Below are positions 16,515 to 25,041 of a stretch of DNA of 64,000 nt, in pieces (positions within the stretch are counted from its first letter, which is position 1; the number at the start of each line of letters is the position of its first letter). The translations under genes were made by a program, and so were the position numbers. Source of the DNA: CAVSIP01 sp963728075 (GTDB taxonomy: Bacteria > Actinomycetota > Actinomycetes > JAFAQI01 > DASSKL01). Location: NCBI GenBank assembly GCA_963728075.1, contig CAVSIP010000004.1, forward strand, positions 1-64,000, read 5' to 3'. Below the pieces are notes generated by a model. It ran no database searches. It saw only the letters and a program-made list of their open reading frames with translations, and was not told where the DNA came from.

Positions 16515-16834
16515 GTGCGCTGGCGGTCGCGCTCGCGTTCGGCCCCGGGTGCGGCCTCGATCGCCTGCAGCGGGTCGGGAGTGAAGTACTCGGGCGTGCC
16601 CGCGTCCTGCTTCGGGCCGGCGTTGGCGATGAGGACGGCGATCCAGGGCAGCGTCATCGCCGCGGCGACGGCGATGAACCGGGCGACCCCGTGCAGCAGG
16701 ACGACGGACAGGACGAACGCCACCGTACGGAAGCCCATGGAGATGAGGTAGCGGCGCTGCCGCTCGTCCCGCTCCTCGTGGCGGCTGCGCTGAGCGGAGG
16801 TGACGAGGACCGGTCGGTCCGTGCGTCGGGGCAT
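16511..16834 (-). CDS. DUF3099 family membrane protein
   Basis: This 107-residue protein is typical of DUF3099, found in actinobacteria. A basic N-terminal tail has SAQRSRHEERDERQRRYLIS, followed by two adjacent membrane segments (about residues 32-50 and 54-70, RTVAFVLSVVLLHGVARF and AMTLPWIAVLIANAG) and a Pro/Asp-rich cytoplasmic tail. The function is unknown. The ATG at 16834 is the first Met with the family start. It is divergent from the CBS-domain gene and tail-to-tail with the amidase. Confidence 0.8.
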   Translation of the reverse strand: MPRRTDRPVLVTSAQRSRHEERDERQRRYLISMGFRTVAFVLSVVLLHGVARFIAVAAAMTLPWIAVLIANAGPKQDAGTPEYFTPDPLQAIEAAPGAERERDRQRT

Positions 16835-16883
16835 GCCTCCAGGATGCGGCACATCCACCGGTGAGTACACCCTCGGGTCCCCG

Positions 16884-16889
16884 TACGCT
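16884..16889 (+). promoter_or_regulatory. Possible -10 box for a leaderless CBS-protein transcript
   Basis: TACGCT lies six bases before the GTG at 16896, where no ribosome site is visible. A TANNNT box at this distance is the standard arrangement for leaderless mRNAs, which are common in actinobacteria. The -35 region is not distinct. Confidence 0.35.
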
Positions 16890-16895
16890 TCGACC

Positions 16896-17354
16896 GTGCA
16901 GGTAGCCGAGGTCATGACGCAGGCCGGTGTCACCGACGCCCCGTCCGACACGCTGAAGGCGGCGGCCTCCCGGATGTGGACGCAGCAGACCGGGTCGCTG
17001 CTCGTCCTGGACGGCGAGAACCTCGTCGGCATCATCACCGAGCGCGACGTCATGAAGGCGGTCGCCCGCGGCCTGCCGGTGGAGACCACCCCGGTCAGCG
17101 CCGTGATGACGTCGAACGTGCTCACGGTCACGCCGGCCACCTCGCTGCACGAGGCCGCCCGGCTCATGGCGTCGCGCTGGATCCGGCACCTGCCGGTGGT
17201 GGACGGCGGTCGCCTGCTCGGCGTGGTCAGCCAGCGCGACCTGGTCGGCGTCTTCGCCGCCCTGGCCAAGGACCCCGACGCGGTGGACCTGGTGAGCGAC
17301 CCGCTGGTCCGGGAACGCCGCCTGGTCCGCATCGAGGCGGGCGACCTTGACTGA
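16896..17354 (+). CDS. CBS-domain pair protein
   Basis: This 152-residue protein consists of two CBS motifs (about residues 5-60 and 70-125). Each has the typical ending seen in GIITERDVMKAVARG and GVVSQRDLVGVFAAL. Paired CBS domains bind adenosyl nucleotides and sense energy state; free-standing ones often regulate partners not encoded nearby. The GTG start follows a TACGCT box by six bases and has no ribosome site, so a leaderless mRNA is likely. Its end overlaps the small acidic gene that follows. Confidence 0.85.
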   Translation: MQVAEVMTQAGVTDAPSDTLKAAASRMWTQQTGSLLVLDGENLVGIITERDVMKAVARGLPVETTPVSAVMTSNVLTVTPATSLHEAARLMASRWIRHLPVVDGGRLLGVVSQRDLVGVFAALAKDPDAVDLVSDPLVRERRLVRIEAGDLD

Positions 17355-17484
17355 GCGCGACGATCGCCCGGTGCTGCCGGACCGCACCAGCGACGAGACC
17401 GAGGTCGGCTGGGGCGAGCGGAGTGACGACGACGACGAGCGGCTGGAACGGGAGCGCCCACCGCACCACGAACCGCGGGAGTAG
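17347..17484 (+). CDS. Small acidic conserved actinobacterial protein
   Basis: A TTG start at 17347 opens a 45-residue frame beginning MTERDDRPVLPDRTSDETEV, then GWGERSDDDDERL and ending RERPPHHEPRE. The DRPVLPD-T-D-T-VGWGE pattern and the RPPH ending recur in small actinobacterial proteins, so I judge it real although it is short and uses a rare start. It is strongly acidic and has no membrane segment or known domain. It overlaps the stop of the CBS gene by eight bases and is followed 3 bp later by the MaoC gene, so all three form one transcription unit. Confidence 0.6.
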   Translation: MTERDDRPVLPDRTSDETEVGWGERSDDDDERLERERPPHHEPRE

Positions 17485-17487
17485 CGG

Positions 17488-17961
17488 ATGCGGTACTGGG
17501 AGGACTTCGCCGCCGGGCAGGTCTACGACCTGGGCACGTACGCGATGACCCAGGAGGAGATCGTCGAGTTCGGCCAGCGCTGGGACCCGCAGCCCTTCCA
17601 CACCGATCCCGAGGCGGCAGTCGGCTCGGCGTTCGGCGGGCTCATCGCCAGCGGCTGGCACACCGGCTGCGTGATCATGCGCCTGTATGTCGACGGGGTG
17701 CTGCACGACGCGGCGAGCATGGGCTCACCCGGGCTGGAGGAGCTGCGCTGGCTGGCACCGGTCCGCCCGGGTGACGTCCTGCACGTGGTGCTGCACATCG
17801 ACGACGTCGCCCCGTCCACCCGGCGCGCGGACCGGGGCACGGTGTTCCTGCGCTGGGAGGTCACCAACGGCGACGGCACGCCGGTCTGCCGCGCGCGGGC
17901 CCGCGGCCTGTTCGGCCGGCGCCCGTCAGCCGACGAGAACACCCGGGTTCAGCACGCCTGA
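17488..17961 (+). CDS. MaoC-like hotdog dehydratase
   Basis: This 157-residue protein is a single-hotdog MaoC/R-hydratase-type enzyme expected to hydrate enoyl-CoA thioesters. The hydratase motif is present: FGQRWDPQPFHTDPEAA with the catalytic Asp and His, followed by FGGLIASGWHTG. The substrate is not predictable. It follows the small acidic gene by 3 bp and its end overlaps the convergent FAD oxidase by 36 bp. Confidence 0.85.
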   Translation: MRYWEDFAAGQVYDLGTYAMTQEEIVEFGQRWDPQPFHTDPEAAVGSAFGGLIASGWHTGCVIMRLYVDGVLHDAASMGSPGLEELRWLAPVRPGDVLHVVLHIDDVAPSTRRADRGTVFLRWEVTNGDGTPVCRARARGLFGRRPSADENTRVQHA

Positions 17962-19503
17962 CGGGTCCAGCGCCCGCTTGGCGGCGGTCAGGGCGGTGGC
18001 GAACGGGTCCGGCCGCTGCGCGTCGTACCAGCGCCGGTGGTCGCGGCCCACCGCGTGGTGGTGGGTGATCGTCCCGCCGGCGGCGAGCAGTGCCTCGCTC
18101 GCGGCCGCCTTCACCTGCGCCCACTGATCCAGCTCGCCGCCGGCCCGTGTGGGGGCCAGGACGGTGAAGTACGGCGCGGCACCGTCCGGGTAGACGTGGG
18201 TGAGCCGGCAGGTGACCGTGCCGCCACCGCAGACCTCGTGCAGTGCGGCGGTCGCGGCCGCGGTCACCTCCGCGACGAGCGCGTCGAAGCGGTCCCACGT
18301 CACCGCCGACTCGAACGTCTCCGCGAGGACGCCGAGCAGGAGCATCTGCTCGCGCAGGTACGGCGCCCGGACGAACGACGACCGCCACGCGTCACCGGCC
18401 TTGCCGCGCATGCCGGACTCGACCACCCGCAGGCCGTGGTCGGCGCACAGCTCGAGGGCGCGGGCCGCGTCCGCCTCGATCGGCGCCCCGTAGGACTCGA
18501 AGCCGAGCACGAGGGCGGCCTCACCGGTCGCGAGCGTGCCGGTGACCGCGGACTCCCGCGCGTCGACGAGCCGGCAGGTGGCCGGGAGCAGGCCGTCCTG
18601 CAGCAGGGCCCGGACGGCCCGCCCGCCGGTCGGTAGGTCCGGTGCGGCCAGGGTCGCGGCCCAGCGGTGCTCCGGCCGCGGCTGCACGCGCAGCCACGCC
18701 TCGGTCACCACGCCGAGGGTGCCCTCGCTGCCGAGCAGCAGCCGGTCGGGGCTGGGCCCGGCACCGGAGCCGGGCAGGCGGCGCGACTCCCACAACCCGG
18801 CCGGGGTGACCGCCCGGACCGACTCGACCAGGTCGTCGACGTGGGTGAGCCGGGTCGAGAAGTGGCCCGCCGCGCGGGTGGCCACCCAGCCGCCCACCGT
18901 CGAGCGCTCGAAGGACTGCGGGAAGAACCGGGCGGTCAGCCCGTGGTCGCGCAGCCCGCCCTCCAGGTCCGGTCCGGTGGTACCCGCCGCCACCCGGGCG
19001 GCGCGCGAGACGCGGTCGACCTCCAGCACCCCGGTCAGCCGCTCCAGGTCCAGCGAGACCACCCCGGACCAGCCCGCACCGACGGCCGGCTCGACCCCGC
19101 CGACCACGCTGGTCCCGCCCCCGAACGGCACCACCGCCACCCCGGCGTCCGCGCACCAGTCCAGCACGGCGGCGACGTCGGCCTCGGTCGCCGGCCGCAG
19201 CACGCAGTCGGGCGCGTGGTCGACCCGGCCGCGCAGCCCCCGGACCAGGTCGCGGTAGGAGCGGCCGAGCCCGTGGCGAGCCCGGTCGAGCGGCTCGGCG
19301 GAGGCCAGCGGGCGCAGTGGCGCGGGCAGGCGCCCACCGACCCGGTCGGTGGGCAGCTCGGCGAGCGGCGCCGGTGCCTCCGGCTCCCGGGTCGCGAAGC
19401 CGAGCTGCTCCTCCACCAGCGGGCGAGCAGCTGCCAGGCCGGCGACGTCCGGCTCGTCCTCCGACCGGCGGCCCCACCCCCACACCGGATACGTGCTGGT
19501 CAT
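17926..19503 (-). CDS. FAD-linked oxidase, alkyl-DHAP synthase-like
   Basis: This 525-residue protein belongs to the FAD-binding PCMH/VAO family and is closest in layout to alkyldihydroxyacetonephosphate synthase (AGPS). The FAD-binding domain shows VVPFGGGTSVVGG and LLGSEGTLGVVTEAW. The C-terminal domain carries the His-rich GGTITHHHAVGRDHRRWY that in AGPS lines the active site, and ends KRALDPSGVLNPG. Actinobacterial relatives are often labelled AGPS, but true ether-lipid synthesis is unproven here. It is the last gene of an overlapping operon after the MTAP-like and SAF genes (4-bp ATGA overlap). Confidence 0.85.
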   Translation of the reverse strand: MTSTYPVWGWGRRSEDEPDVAGLAAARPLVEEQLGFATREPEAPAPLAELPTDRVGGRLPAPLRPLASAEPLDRARHGLGRSYRDLVRGLRGRVDHAPDCVLRPATEADVAAVLDWCADAGVAVVPFGGGTSVVGGVEPAVGAGWSGVVSLDLERLTGVLEVDRVSRAARVAAGTTGPDLEGGLRDHGLTARFFPQSFERSTVGGWVATRAAGHFSTRLTHVDDLVESVRAVTPAGLWESRRLPGSGAGPSPDRLLLGSEGTLGVVTEAWLRVQPRPEHRWAATLAAPDLPTGGRAVRALLQDGLLPATCRLVDARESAVTGTLATGEAALVLGFESYGAPIEADAARALELCADHGLRVVESGMRGKAGDAWRSSFVRAPYLREQMLLLGVLAETFESAVTWDRFDALVAEVTAAATAALHEVCGGGTVTCRLTHVYPDGAAPYFTVLAPTRAGGELDQWAQVKAAASEALLAAGGTITHHHAVGRDHRRWYDAQRPDPFATALTAAKRALDPSGVLNPGVLVG

Positions 19504-20153
19504 CCCTGCCCCCTCATCACGACCGACAGGCGGGCGGCCACCGACGCCTCGGCCAGGGCCGTGGCGGTGGCCGGCGTCGTCGCCAGGACGACCAGCGCGC
19601 CGTCCCCGGCAAGCCCGCGGTCGCCGGCCGCCGGCACCGTCACCACGCGGACTCCTGCGGCCACCACCCTCGCACGTGCCGGGCTGCCGTCGGCGCCGGG
19701 TGCGTACGCCGCGATCACGTCCACGACGTCCCCGGCGTGCAGCAGCGCCGCCGTGTCGGCGTCGGCCAGCCGGACCGGCGTCGCGACGAGGCCGGCCGCA
19801 GCGGCCCGGCCGAGCGCGCTGGCGGACATCAGCCGGACGTCGGTGACCGGCTCGCCCCGGCGCAGCGGGGAGGCGAGCAGCCGGCCGGCGATCCCGGCAC
19901 CGGGCCGCAGCGCCCCGTCGGGCACCGCCTCCGGCGGCAGGGGTCGAGCGACGACGTCGCCGGCGGTGAGCACGTGGCCGGCGGGCAGGTCGTGGCCGGC
20001 CACCAGCACGAGCTCGCCGGCCCCCGCAGCGGGGGACAGCGCGCCGAGGGCGAGCGCGACGGCCGCGGCCGCGGCGAGTGCGGCCAGCAGCCGACGGTGC
20101 CAGGAGACGGCCCGCCGCAGCTGGCCGAGGAGCTCGGCGCGGCGGCCGGTCAC
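19500..20153 (-). CDS. SAF-domain (CpaB/RcpC-like) membrane-anchored protein
   Basis: This 217-residue protein has one membrane segment near residues 20-42, then an SAF domain beginning ELVLVAGHDLPAGHVLTAGD and a second RcpC-type region. That is the layout of Flp-pilus CpaB/RcpC proteins, which act in the periplasm or cell wall. GTG 20153 is chosen because it overlaps the stop of the upstream phosphorylase as GTGA; a longer frame to 20186 would run further into that gene. No other pilus gene is in the window, so it may be an orphan with another role. Confidence 0.75.
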   Translation of the reverse strand: MTGRRAELLGQLRRAVSWHRRLLAALAAAAAVALALGALSPAAGAGELVLVAGHDLPAGHVLTAGDVVARPLPPEAVPDGALRPGAGIAGRLLASPLRRGEPVTDVRLMSASALGRAAAAGLVATPVRLADADTAALLHAGDVVDVIAAYAPGADGSPARARVVAAGVRVVTVPAAGDRGLAGDGALVVLATTPATATALAEASVAARLSVVMRGQG

Positions 20154-20941
20154 GGCAGGTCGATGCCGTCGAGGGCCCGGCTGCACGGGCAGGTGCGCTC
20201 GCGAGGCAGCCGGCCGATCACCTCGTAGAGCAGCGTGCGCAGCCGCGCGACGTTGTCCTCGAAGACCCGGAAGACCTCCTCCTGAGTCACGGCGAGCTCG
20301 GCGTGCACCCCGGCGTCGAGGTCGGTGACGAGGGCGACGGCGGTGTAGCAGAGCGCGAGCTCACGCGCCAGCACGGCTTCCGGGTGGCCGGTCATGTTCA
20401 CCAGCGACCACCCCTGGCCGGCGAACCACTGCGACTCCGCGCGGGTGGAGAAGCGGGGGCCGTCGACGACGACCATCACCCCGCCGTCAACCGGCGCCCA
20501 GCTGCCGGCGTGCGCGGTGTCCAGCACCGTGCTGCGCCCGGCGGGGCAGTACGGGTCGGCGAAGGACACGTGGACGGCACCGCGGTCGTAGAACGTCTGT
20601 TCCCGGCCGGTGGTGCGGTCGACGAGCTGGTCGGGCACGACGAGGGTCCCCGGGCCGAGCGCCGGCTGCAGTCCCCCGACCGCGCACGGGGCGAGCACCT
20701 GCCGCACCCCGACCGACCGCAGCGCCCACACGTTGGCCCGGTAGGGGATCCGGTGGGGCGGGAAGCGGTGGTCGCGGCCGTGCCGCGGGACGAAGGCCAC
20801 CCGCCGTCCGGAGACGGTGCCCACGACGAGCGGGTCGCTCGGCGGCCCGTACGGCGTGTCGACGGCCACCTCCGTGGCGTCGTCGAGGAACGCGTACAGC
20901 CCGGATCCTCCGATGACGCCGATCTCGGCGCGTTCGTCCAC
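20150..20941 (-). CDS. MTAP/PNP-family purine nucleoside phosphorylase
   Basis: This 263-residue enzyme belongs to the methylthioadenosine phosphorylase branch of the PNP family. It begins IGVIGGSGLYAFLDD, has the phosphate-binding FVPRHGRDHRFPPHRIPYRA, and the purine-site segment VNMTGHPEAVLARELALCYT. The sequence NMTG-PE is the MTAP signature, whereas PNPs have a different purine loop. It would split methylthioadenosine (or a related nucleoside) into adenine and methylthioribose-1-phosphate. GTG 20941 follows GGGGAGGG. It is the first gene of the operon with the SAF and FAD genes. Confidence 0.85.
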   Translation of the reverse strand: MDERAEIGVIGGSGLYAFLDDATEVAVDTPYGPPSDPLVVGTVSGRRVAFVPRHGRDHRFPPHRIPYRANVWALRSVGVRQVLAPCAVGGLQPALGPGTLVVPDQLVDRTTGREQTFYDRGAVHVSFADPYCPAGRSTVLDTAHAGSWAPVDGGVMVVVDGPRFSTRAESQWFAGQGWSLVNMTGHPEAVLARELALCYTAVALVTDLDAGVHAELAVTQEEVFRVFEDNVARLRTLLYEVIGRLPRERTCPCSRALDGIDLP

Positions 20942-21026
20942 GTCGCTGCCCTCCCCGTCCGGAGGGCTCAGAACATAGCCAGCCGGGACAGCGGTCAGCG
21001 ACCGGCCGGCTGCCGGCTGTGGACGG

Positions 21027-21320
21027 TCAGGCCACCTTCTCCGACGAGCCGGTGCCCGATCCGCCGGACGACGTGTCGGCAGCGGTGGACGTCGTGGACG
21101 ACGAGGCGGAGGACGCGCTCGGCGACGATGACGCGGACGACGACCCGCGGCTGTCGGTCTTGTAGAACCCGGAGCCCTTGAACACGACCCCGACGGCTGA
21201 GAACACCTTGCGCAGCGCACCGTGGCAGGAGGGGCACTCGGTCAAGGGGTCGTCGGCGAACTTCTGCACGACCTCAAGCCGCTCCCCGCAGGTGGTGCAG
21301 GCGTACTCATAGGTCGGCAC
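21027..21320 (-). CDS. FmdB-type zinc-ribbon protein
   Basis: This 97-residue protein starts MPTYEYACTTCGERLEVVQK, the FmdB zinc ribbon, with CxxC pairs in ACTTCG and CPSCHG, then the family's GVVFKGSGFYKTDSR. The C-terminal 40 residues are a low-complexity Ser/Gly/Thr tail, as is common in actinobacterial members. The role is unproven; it is proposed to be regulatory. It is a single gene lying upstream of, and divergent from, the GGDEF gene. Confidence 0.88.
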   Translation of the reverse strand: MPTYEYACTTCGERLEVVQKFADDPLTECPSCHGALRKVFSAVGVVFKGSGFYKTDSRGSSSASSSPSASSASSSTTSTAADTSSGGSGTGSSEKVA

Positions 21321-21542
21321 GGGGCCCTCCTCGATGACGGTGCTGGCACTCGACGAGCCGGACTGCTAACCAGTGTGCGCCAGCGTACGCCCGGGGGCAA
21401 GCCCCGGTGCCCGGACCTGGTTCTTCACGGTGGGTGAGCGGACGACCACCATCCGTACGGACTAGTGCGTCCGGATCATGCCGTCTGCCCCTCCCGTGTC
21501 GCACCATTGTGGCTCGTGCCCGAGCCCGCGCAGGAGGCGTCC

Positions 21543-22397
21543 GTGACTCTCGACGTACGCCTGGCTGGGCGCATCGTCGAGGGCAGCCCGGACGCGATCA
21601 CGGTGCTCGACCGGGCGGGCGTGGTCACCTACGCCTCGACCGCCTGTGCCGACGTGCTCGGTCGCCGGCCGGCGGACGTCACGGGTCACCCGTTCGCCGA
21701 CCTCGTCCACCGGGTCGACCGGCCCCGGGTCGAGGCCGCGCTGACCGCGCTCGTCGACCATGCCGTCGACATGCAGGTGGAGTGCCGGGTGCTGCGCGGC
21801 GACGGCAACGTCCAGTGGGTGGAGGTCGTCGGTCGCCCGCCGCAGGCCTCGGACGACCCGGTGGTCCTGCTCACGCGGGACATCGCCGACCGGCGCGCCT
21901 ACCAGGACCTGCTCCGTTTCGCCGCGATGCACGACCCGCTCACCGGCCTCGCCAACCGTCACCTGCTCATGGAGGAGCTGCGTGCCGCGGTGGCCCGGGC
22001 CGGGCGCTCGAACCACGGCCTGGCCGCGCTGTACATCGACCTCGACCACTTCAAGCGGGTCAACGACGTCCACGGGCACGAGGTCGGCGACCTCGTGCTG
22101 CGCGAGGCGGCCCGGCGGATCACCGAGTGCATCCGGCAGGGTGACCTCGCCGGTCGCATCGGCGGGGACGAGTTCGTGGTGCTGGCGTTCGGCGTCGCGA
22201 CCGCGCGTGAGGCCGAGCGGGTCGCGCAGCGGCTGCGGCTCGGCCTGCGTCAGCCCTGCCTGGTCGGCGGCCGGGCCCTGACGACCACCGCGAGCGTCGG
22301 GGTCGGTCTCTGGCGTCGCGGCGAGGACGCCGACCTGCTCCTGCGCAAGGCCGACCAGGCGATGTACGAGGTGAAGTCCCAGCGCACCCCCGCCTGA
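21543..22397 (+). CDS. PAS-GGDEF diguanylate cyclase
   Basis: This 284-residue protein has an N-terminal PAS domain (about residues 10-115, opening GSPDAITVLDRAGVVTYAS) and a C-terminal GGDEF domain (about 120-280). The active site is RIGGDEFVV, and an inhibitory I-site RQGD lies five residues before it, so it should make c-di-GMP and be product-inhibited. No membrane segment is present, so it senses a cytoplasmic signal through PAS. GTG 21543 is chosen for AGGAGG 5 nt upstream; an upstream ATG at 21465 gives a poor extension. Confidence 0.9.
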   Translation: MTLDVRLAGRIVEGSPDAITVLDRAGVVTYASTACADVLGRRPADVTGHPFADLVHRVDRPRVEAALTALVDHAVDMQVECRVLRGDGNVQWVEVVGRPPQASDDPVVLLTRDIADRRAYQDLLRFAAMHDPLTGLANRHLLMEELRAAVARAGRSNHGLAALYIDLDHFKRVNDVHGHEVGDLVLREAARRITECIRQGDLAGRIGGDEFVVLAFGVATAREAERVAQRLRLGLRQPCLVGGRALTTTASVGVGLWRRGEDADLLLRKADQAMYEVKSQRTPA

Positions 22398-22425
22398 CGG
22401 CGAATACCCGTACGCTGTCGTACCC

Positions 22426-23862
22426 GTGCAGTTCCTCCACGGCGATGCGCCGGCGTACGACCTGACCTACGACGACGTCTTCATGGTCCCGCAACAGTCC
22501 GCGGTGGCCTCCCGGCTCGACGTCGACCTGGCGACGAGTGATGGCAGCGGCACCACGATCCCGGTCGTGGTCGCCAACATGACCGCCGTCGCCGGGCGGC
22601 GGATGGCGGAGACCGTCGCCCGTCGCGGCGGTATGGCGGTCATCCCCCAGGACATCCCGATCGACGTGGTCGCCGAGGTCGTGAGCTGGGTGAAGCGTCG
22701 CCACCTCGTGCACGACACGCCGCTCACGCTGGCTCGCACGGACACGGTCGGCGACGCCATCAACCTGCTGCCGAAGCGGGCCCACGGTGCCGTCGTGGTG
22801 GTCGACGACGGGCGACCGGTCGGCATCGTGACGGAGGCCGACTGCGCGGGGGTGGACCGGTTCACCCAGCTGGAACAGGTCATGTCCCGGGAGCTGCTCA
22901 CCCTGTCCGACGGGATCCGCCCCGAGGACGCGTTCGGCCGGCTGCACGGCGGGCGGCACCGGCTGGCCCCGGTCGTCGGCCCGGACGGTCGTCTGGTGGG
23001 CATCCTCACCCGCACCGCTGCGCTGCGCGCCACGCTGTACCGGCCCGCGGTGGACGGCGCGGGCCGGCTGAGCGTGGGTGCGGCGGTGGGGGTCAGCGGC
23101 GACGTGGCGGGCCGGGCCCGTGGCCTGCTCGAGGCAGGTGTCGACGTGCTCGTCGTCGACACCGCGCACGGCCACCAGGAGAAGATGCTCACGGCCCTGT
23201 CGGCCGTCCGGGCGCTCGACCCGCACGTCCCCGTCGTCGCCGGCAACGTGGTCACGCCCGAAGGGGTCCGCGACCTGGTCGCGGCCGGCGCCGACATCGT
23301 CAAGGTCGGCGTCGGTCCGGGCGCCATGTGCACCACGCGGATGATGACGGGCGTCGGTCGGCCGCAGTTCTCGGCCGTGGCCGAGTGCGCTGCCGAGGCA
23401 CGCCGGCTCGGACGCCACGCCTGGGCGGACGGCGGGGTGCGCCATCCCCGCGACGTCGCGCTGGCTCTCGCCGCCGGTGCCGCCAACGTGATGATCGGCT
23501 CCTGGTTCGCGGGCACGCACGAGTCGCCCGGCGACGTGCACCGCGACGCCGACGGCCGCCGTTACAAGGAGAGCTTCGGGATGGCCTCCGCCCGGGCCGT
23601 GCGCTTCCGCACCGCCGACGAGTCGCCGTTCGAGCGCGCCCGCAAGGCGCTGTTCGAGGAGGGCATCTCCACCGCGCGGATGTACCTCGACCCGGAGCGG
23701 CCGGGCGTGGAGGACCTGCTCGACGAGATCGTGGCCGGCGTCCGCAGCTCGTGCACCTATGCGGGTGCGGCCGACCTCGAGCAGCTGTACGAGCGCGCGG
23801 TCGTCGGGGTCCAGTCCGCCGCCGGATACGCGGAGGGGCGCCCGCTGCACACGAGCTGGTAG
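22426..23862 (+). CDS. guaB1: GuaB1-family IMP dehydrogenase-related protein (probable GMP reductase)
   Basis: This 478-residue TIM-barrel enzyme has an inserted CBS pair (about residues 95-205). Key parts are LTYDDVFMVPQQS, DTAHGHQEKM, the catalytic-loop Cys in GVGPGAMCTTRMM and SFGMAS near the flap. The CTTR-type loop and the overall layout match actinobacterial GuaB1. The mycobacterial protein has been characterised as a GMP reductase (GMP to IMP) controlled through its CBS domains, so that function is inferred. The GTG start lies 9 bp after a TACGCT box and has no clear ribosome site, so the mRNA may have almost no leader. Confidence 0.88.
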   Translation: MQFLHGDAPAYDLTYDDVFMVPQQSAVASRLDVDLATSDGSGTTIPVVVANMTAVAGRRMAETVARRGGMAVIPQDIPIDVVAEVVSWVKRRHLVHDTPLTLARTDTVGDAINLLPKRAHGAVVVVDDGRPVGIVTEADCAGVDRFTQLEQVMSRELLTLSDGIRPEDAFGRLHGGRHRLAPVVGPDGRLVGILTRTAALRATLYRPAVDGAGRLSVGAAVGVSGDVAGRARGLLEAGVDVLVVDTAHGHQEKMLTALSAVRALDPHVPVVAGNVVTPEGVRDLVAAGADIVKVGVGPGAMCTTRMMTGVGRPQFSAVAECAAEARRLGRHAWADGGVRHPRDVALALAAGAANVMIGSWFAGTHESPGDVHRDADGRRYKESFGMASARAVRFRTADESPFERARKALFEEGISTARMYLDPERPGVEDLLDEIVAGVRSSCTYAGAADLEQLYERAVVGVQSAAGYAEGRPLHTSW

Positions 23863-23883
23863 GCCGGCCGCGATGATGCCGGC

Positions 23884-24930
23884 ATGGCATGGATGGTCTA
23901 CGGCGCGTACGGCTACACCGGCCGGCTGGTGAGCCGGCTGGCGGTGGAGCGAGGTGAGCGTCCGGTGCTCGCCGGGCGCTCGGCCGACCGGCTGGCACCG
24001 CTGGCCGCTGAGCTCGGGCTGGAGCAGCGGGTGGTGGGCCTGGACGACCCGGCCGCGCTGGCCCGCGCGCTCGACGACGTCGACGCGGTCGCCCACTGCG
24101 CCGGGCCGTTCAGCGTCACCGCGGCACCCATGGTGGACGCCTGTCTCGCCACGGGGACGCACTACCTCGACGTGACCGGCGAGATCGACGTGTTCGAGGC
24201 GATCTTCCGGCGCGACGCCGATGCCCGCGGCGCGGGGGTGACGTTGCTCCCCGGGGCCGGCTTCGACGTGGTGCCGACCGACTGCCTGGCGGCCATGCTC
24301 GTCGAGCGGCTGCCCTCCGCCACCCACCTGGAGCTGGCGTTCCGGGCGGGGGGCAGCACGAGCCCGGGCACGGCGAAGACCGCCGTCGAGGGTCTCGCCC
24401 TCGGCGGGCGGGCGCGGATCGACGGGCAGCTGCGGACCGTCCCCGCGGGGTGGCGGCACCGGCTGGTGCCGTTCCCCTCCGGCGAGCTGCTCTGCACGAC
24501 GATCCCGTGGGGCGACGTCAGCACGGCGTACCACTCGACCGGCGTGCCGAACGTGACGGTCTTCACGGTGGTCCCCGGCGGTCGCGCCGCCGCCCTCGTG
24601 CAGTCGCTGCTCGCCCCCGCGTTCCGGCTCGCCGCGGTCCGCGGGGCGGCGCAGCGCCTCGTGGAGCGCGCCGTGTCCGGCCCCGACGAGCGGACTCGCG
24701 CCCGCACGGTCACCGAGGTGTGGGGCGAGGCCCGCGACGGGTCCGGGACGACGGTGAGCGGTGCGCTGACCGCGCCCAACGGTTACGACCTCACCGCCGA
24801 CTCGGTCGTCCGGGCGGCGCAGCGGCTGGTGGCGGGCGGGGTGGCCGTCGGCGCGCACACCCCGGCGACGGCGTTCGGTGCCGGGTACGTCCGCGAGCTC
24901 GACGGGGTGGTCGTGCACGACGTGGGGTGA
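23884..24930 (+). CDS. Saccharopine dehydrogenase-like / trans-acting enoyl reductase family protein
   Basis: This 348-residue protein has an N-terminal Rossmann fold, VYGAYGYTGRLVSRLA, and the family segments CAGPFSVTAAPMVDACLATG and GAGFDVVPTDCLA. It belongs to the saccharopine-dehydrogenase-like group that includes mycobacterial trans-acting enoyl reductase (Rv2449c/Rv2953-like). No polyketide genes are nearby, so the substrate is unknown. It follows guaB1 by 21 bp in the same direction and may be co-transcribed. Confidence 0.82.
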   Translation: MAWMVYGAYGYTGRLVSRLAVERGERPVLAGRSADRLAPLAAELGLEQRVVGLDDPAALARALDDVDAVAHCAGPFSVTAAPMVDACLATGTHYLDVTGEIDVFEAIFRRDADARGAGVTLLPGAGFDVVPTDCLAAMLVERLPSATHLELAFRAGGSTSPGTAKTAVEGLALGGRARIDGQLRTVPAGWRHRLVPFPSGELLCTTIPWGDVSTAYHSTGVPNVTVFTVVPGGRAAALVQSLLAPAFRLAAVRGAAQRLVERAVSGPDERTRARTVTEVWGEARDGSGTTVSGALTAPNGYDLTADSVVRAAQRLVAGGVAVGAHTPATAFGAGYVRELDGVVVHDVG

Positions 24931-25041
24931 CTTCCCGGTGACGATCTGGCAACCGTTTCGGGCCGACGAGCGTCTTACCAGGAGAGACCCCGTTCAGCGG
25001 GGCATCATGGACGTCCGGCTCGAGAACGGGAGTAGGGGATC

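Noticed and set aside
16038..17387. Long minus frame over the amidase and CBS genes
   Set aside because: Antisense shadow. Only the last 107 codons of the related minus frame (DUF3099, 16511-16834) are a real gene.
22120..24918. 932-codon open frame on the minus strand
   Set aside because: It is the shadow of the GGDEF, guaB1 and saccharopine-like genes, which have clear motifs on the plus strand.
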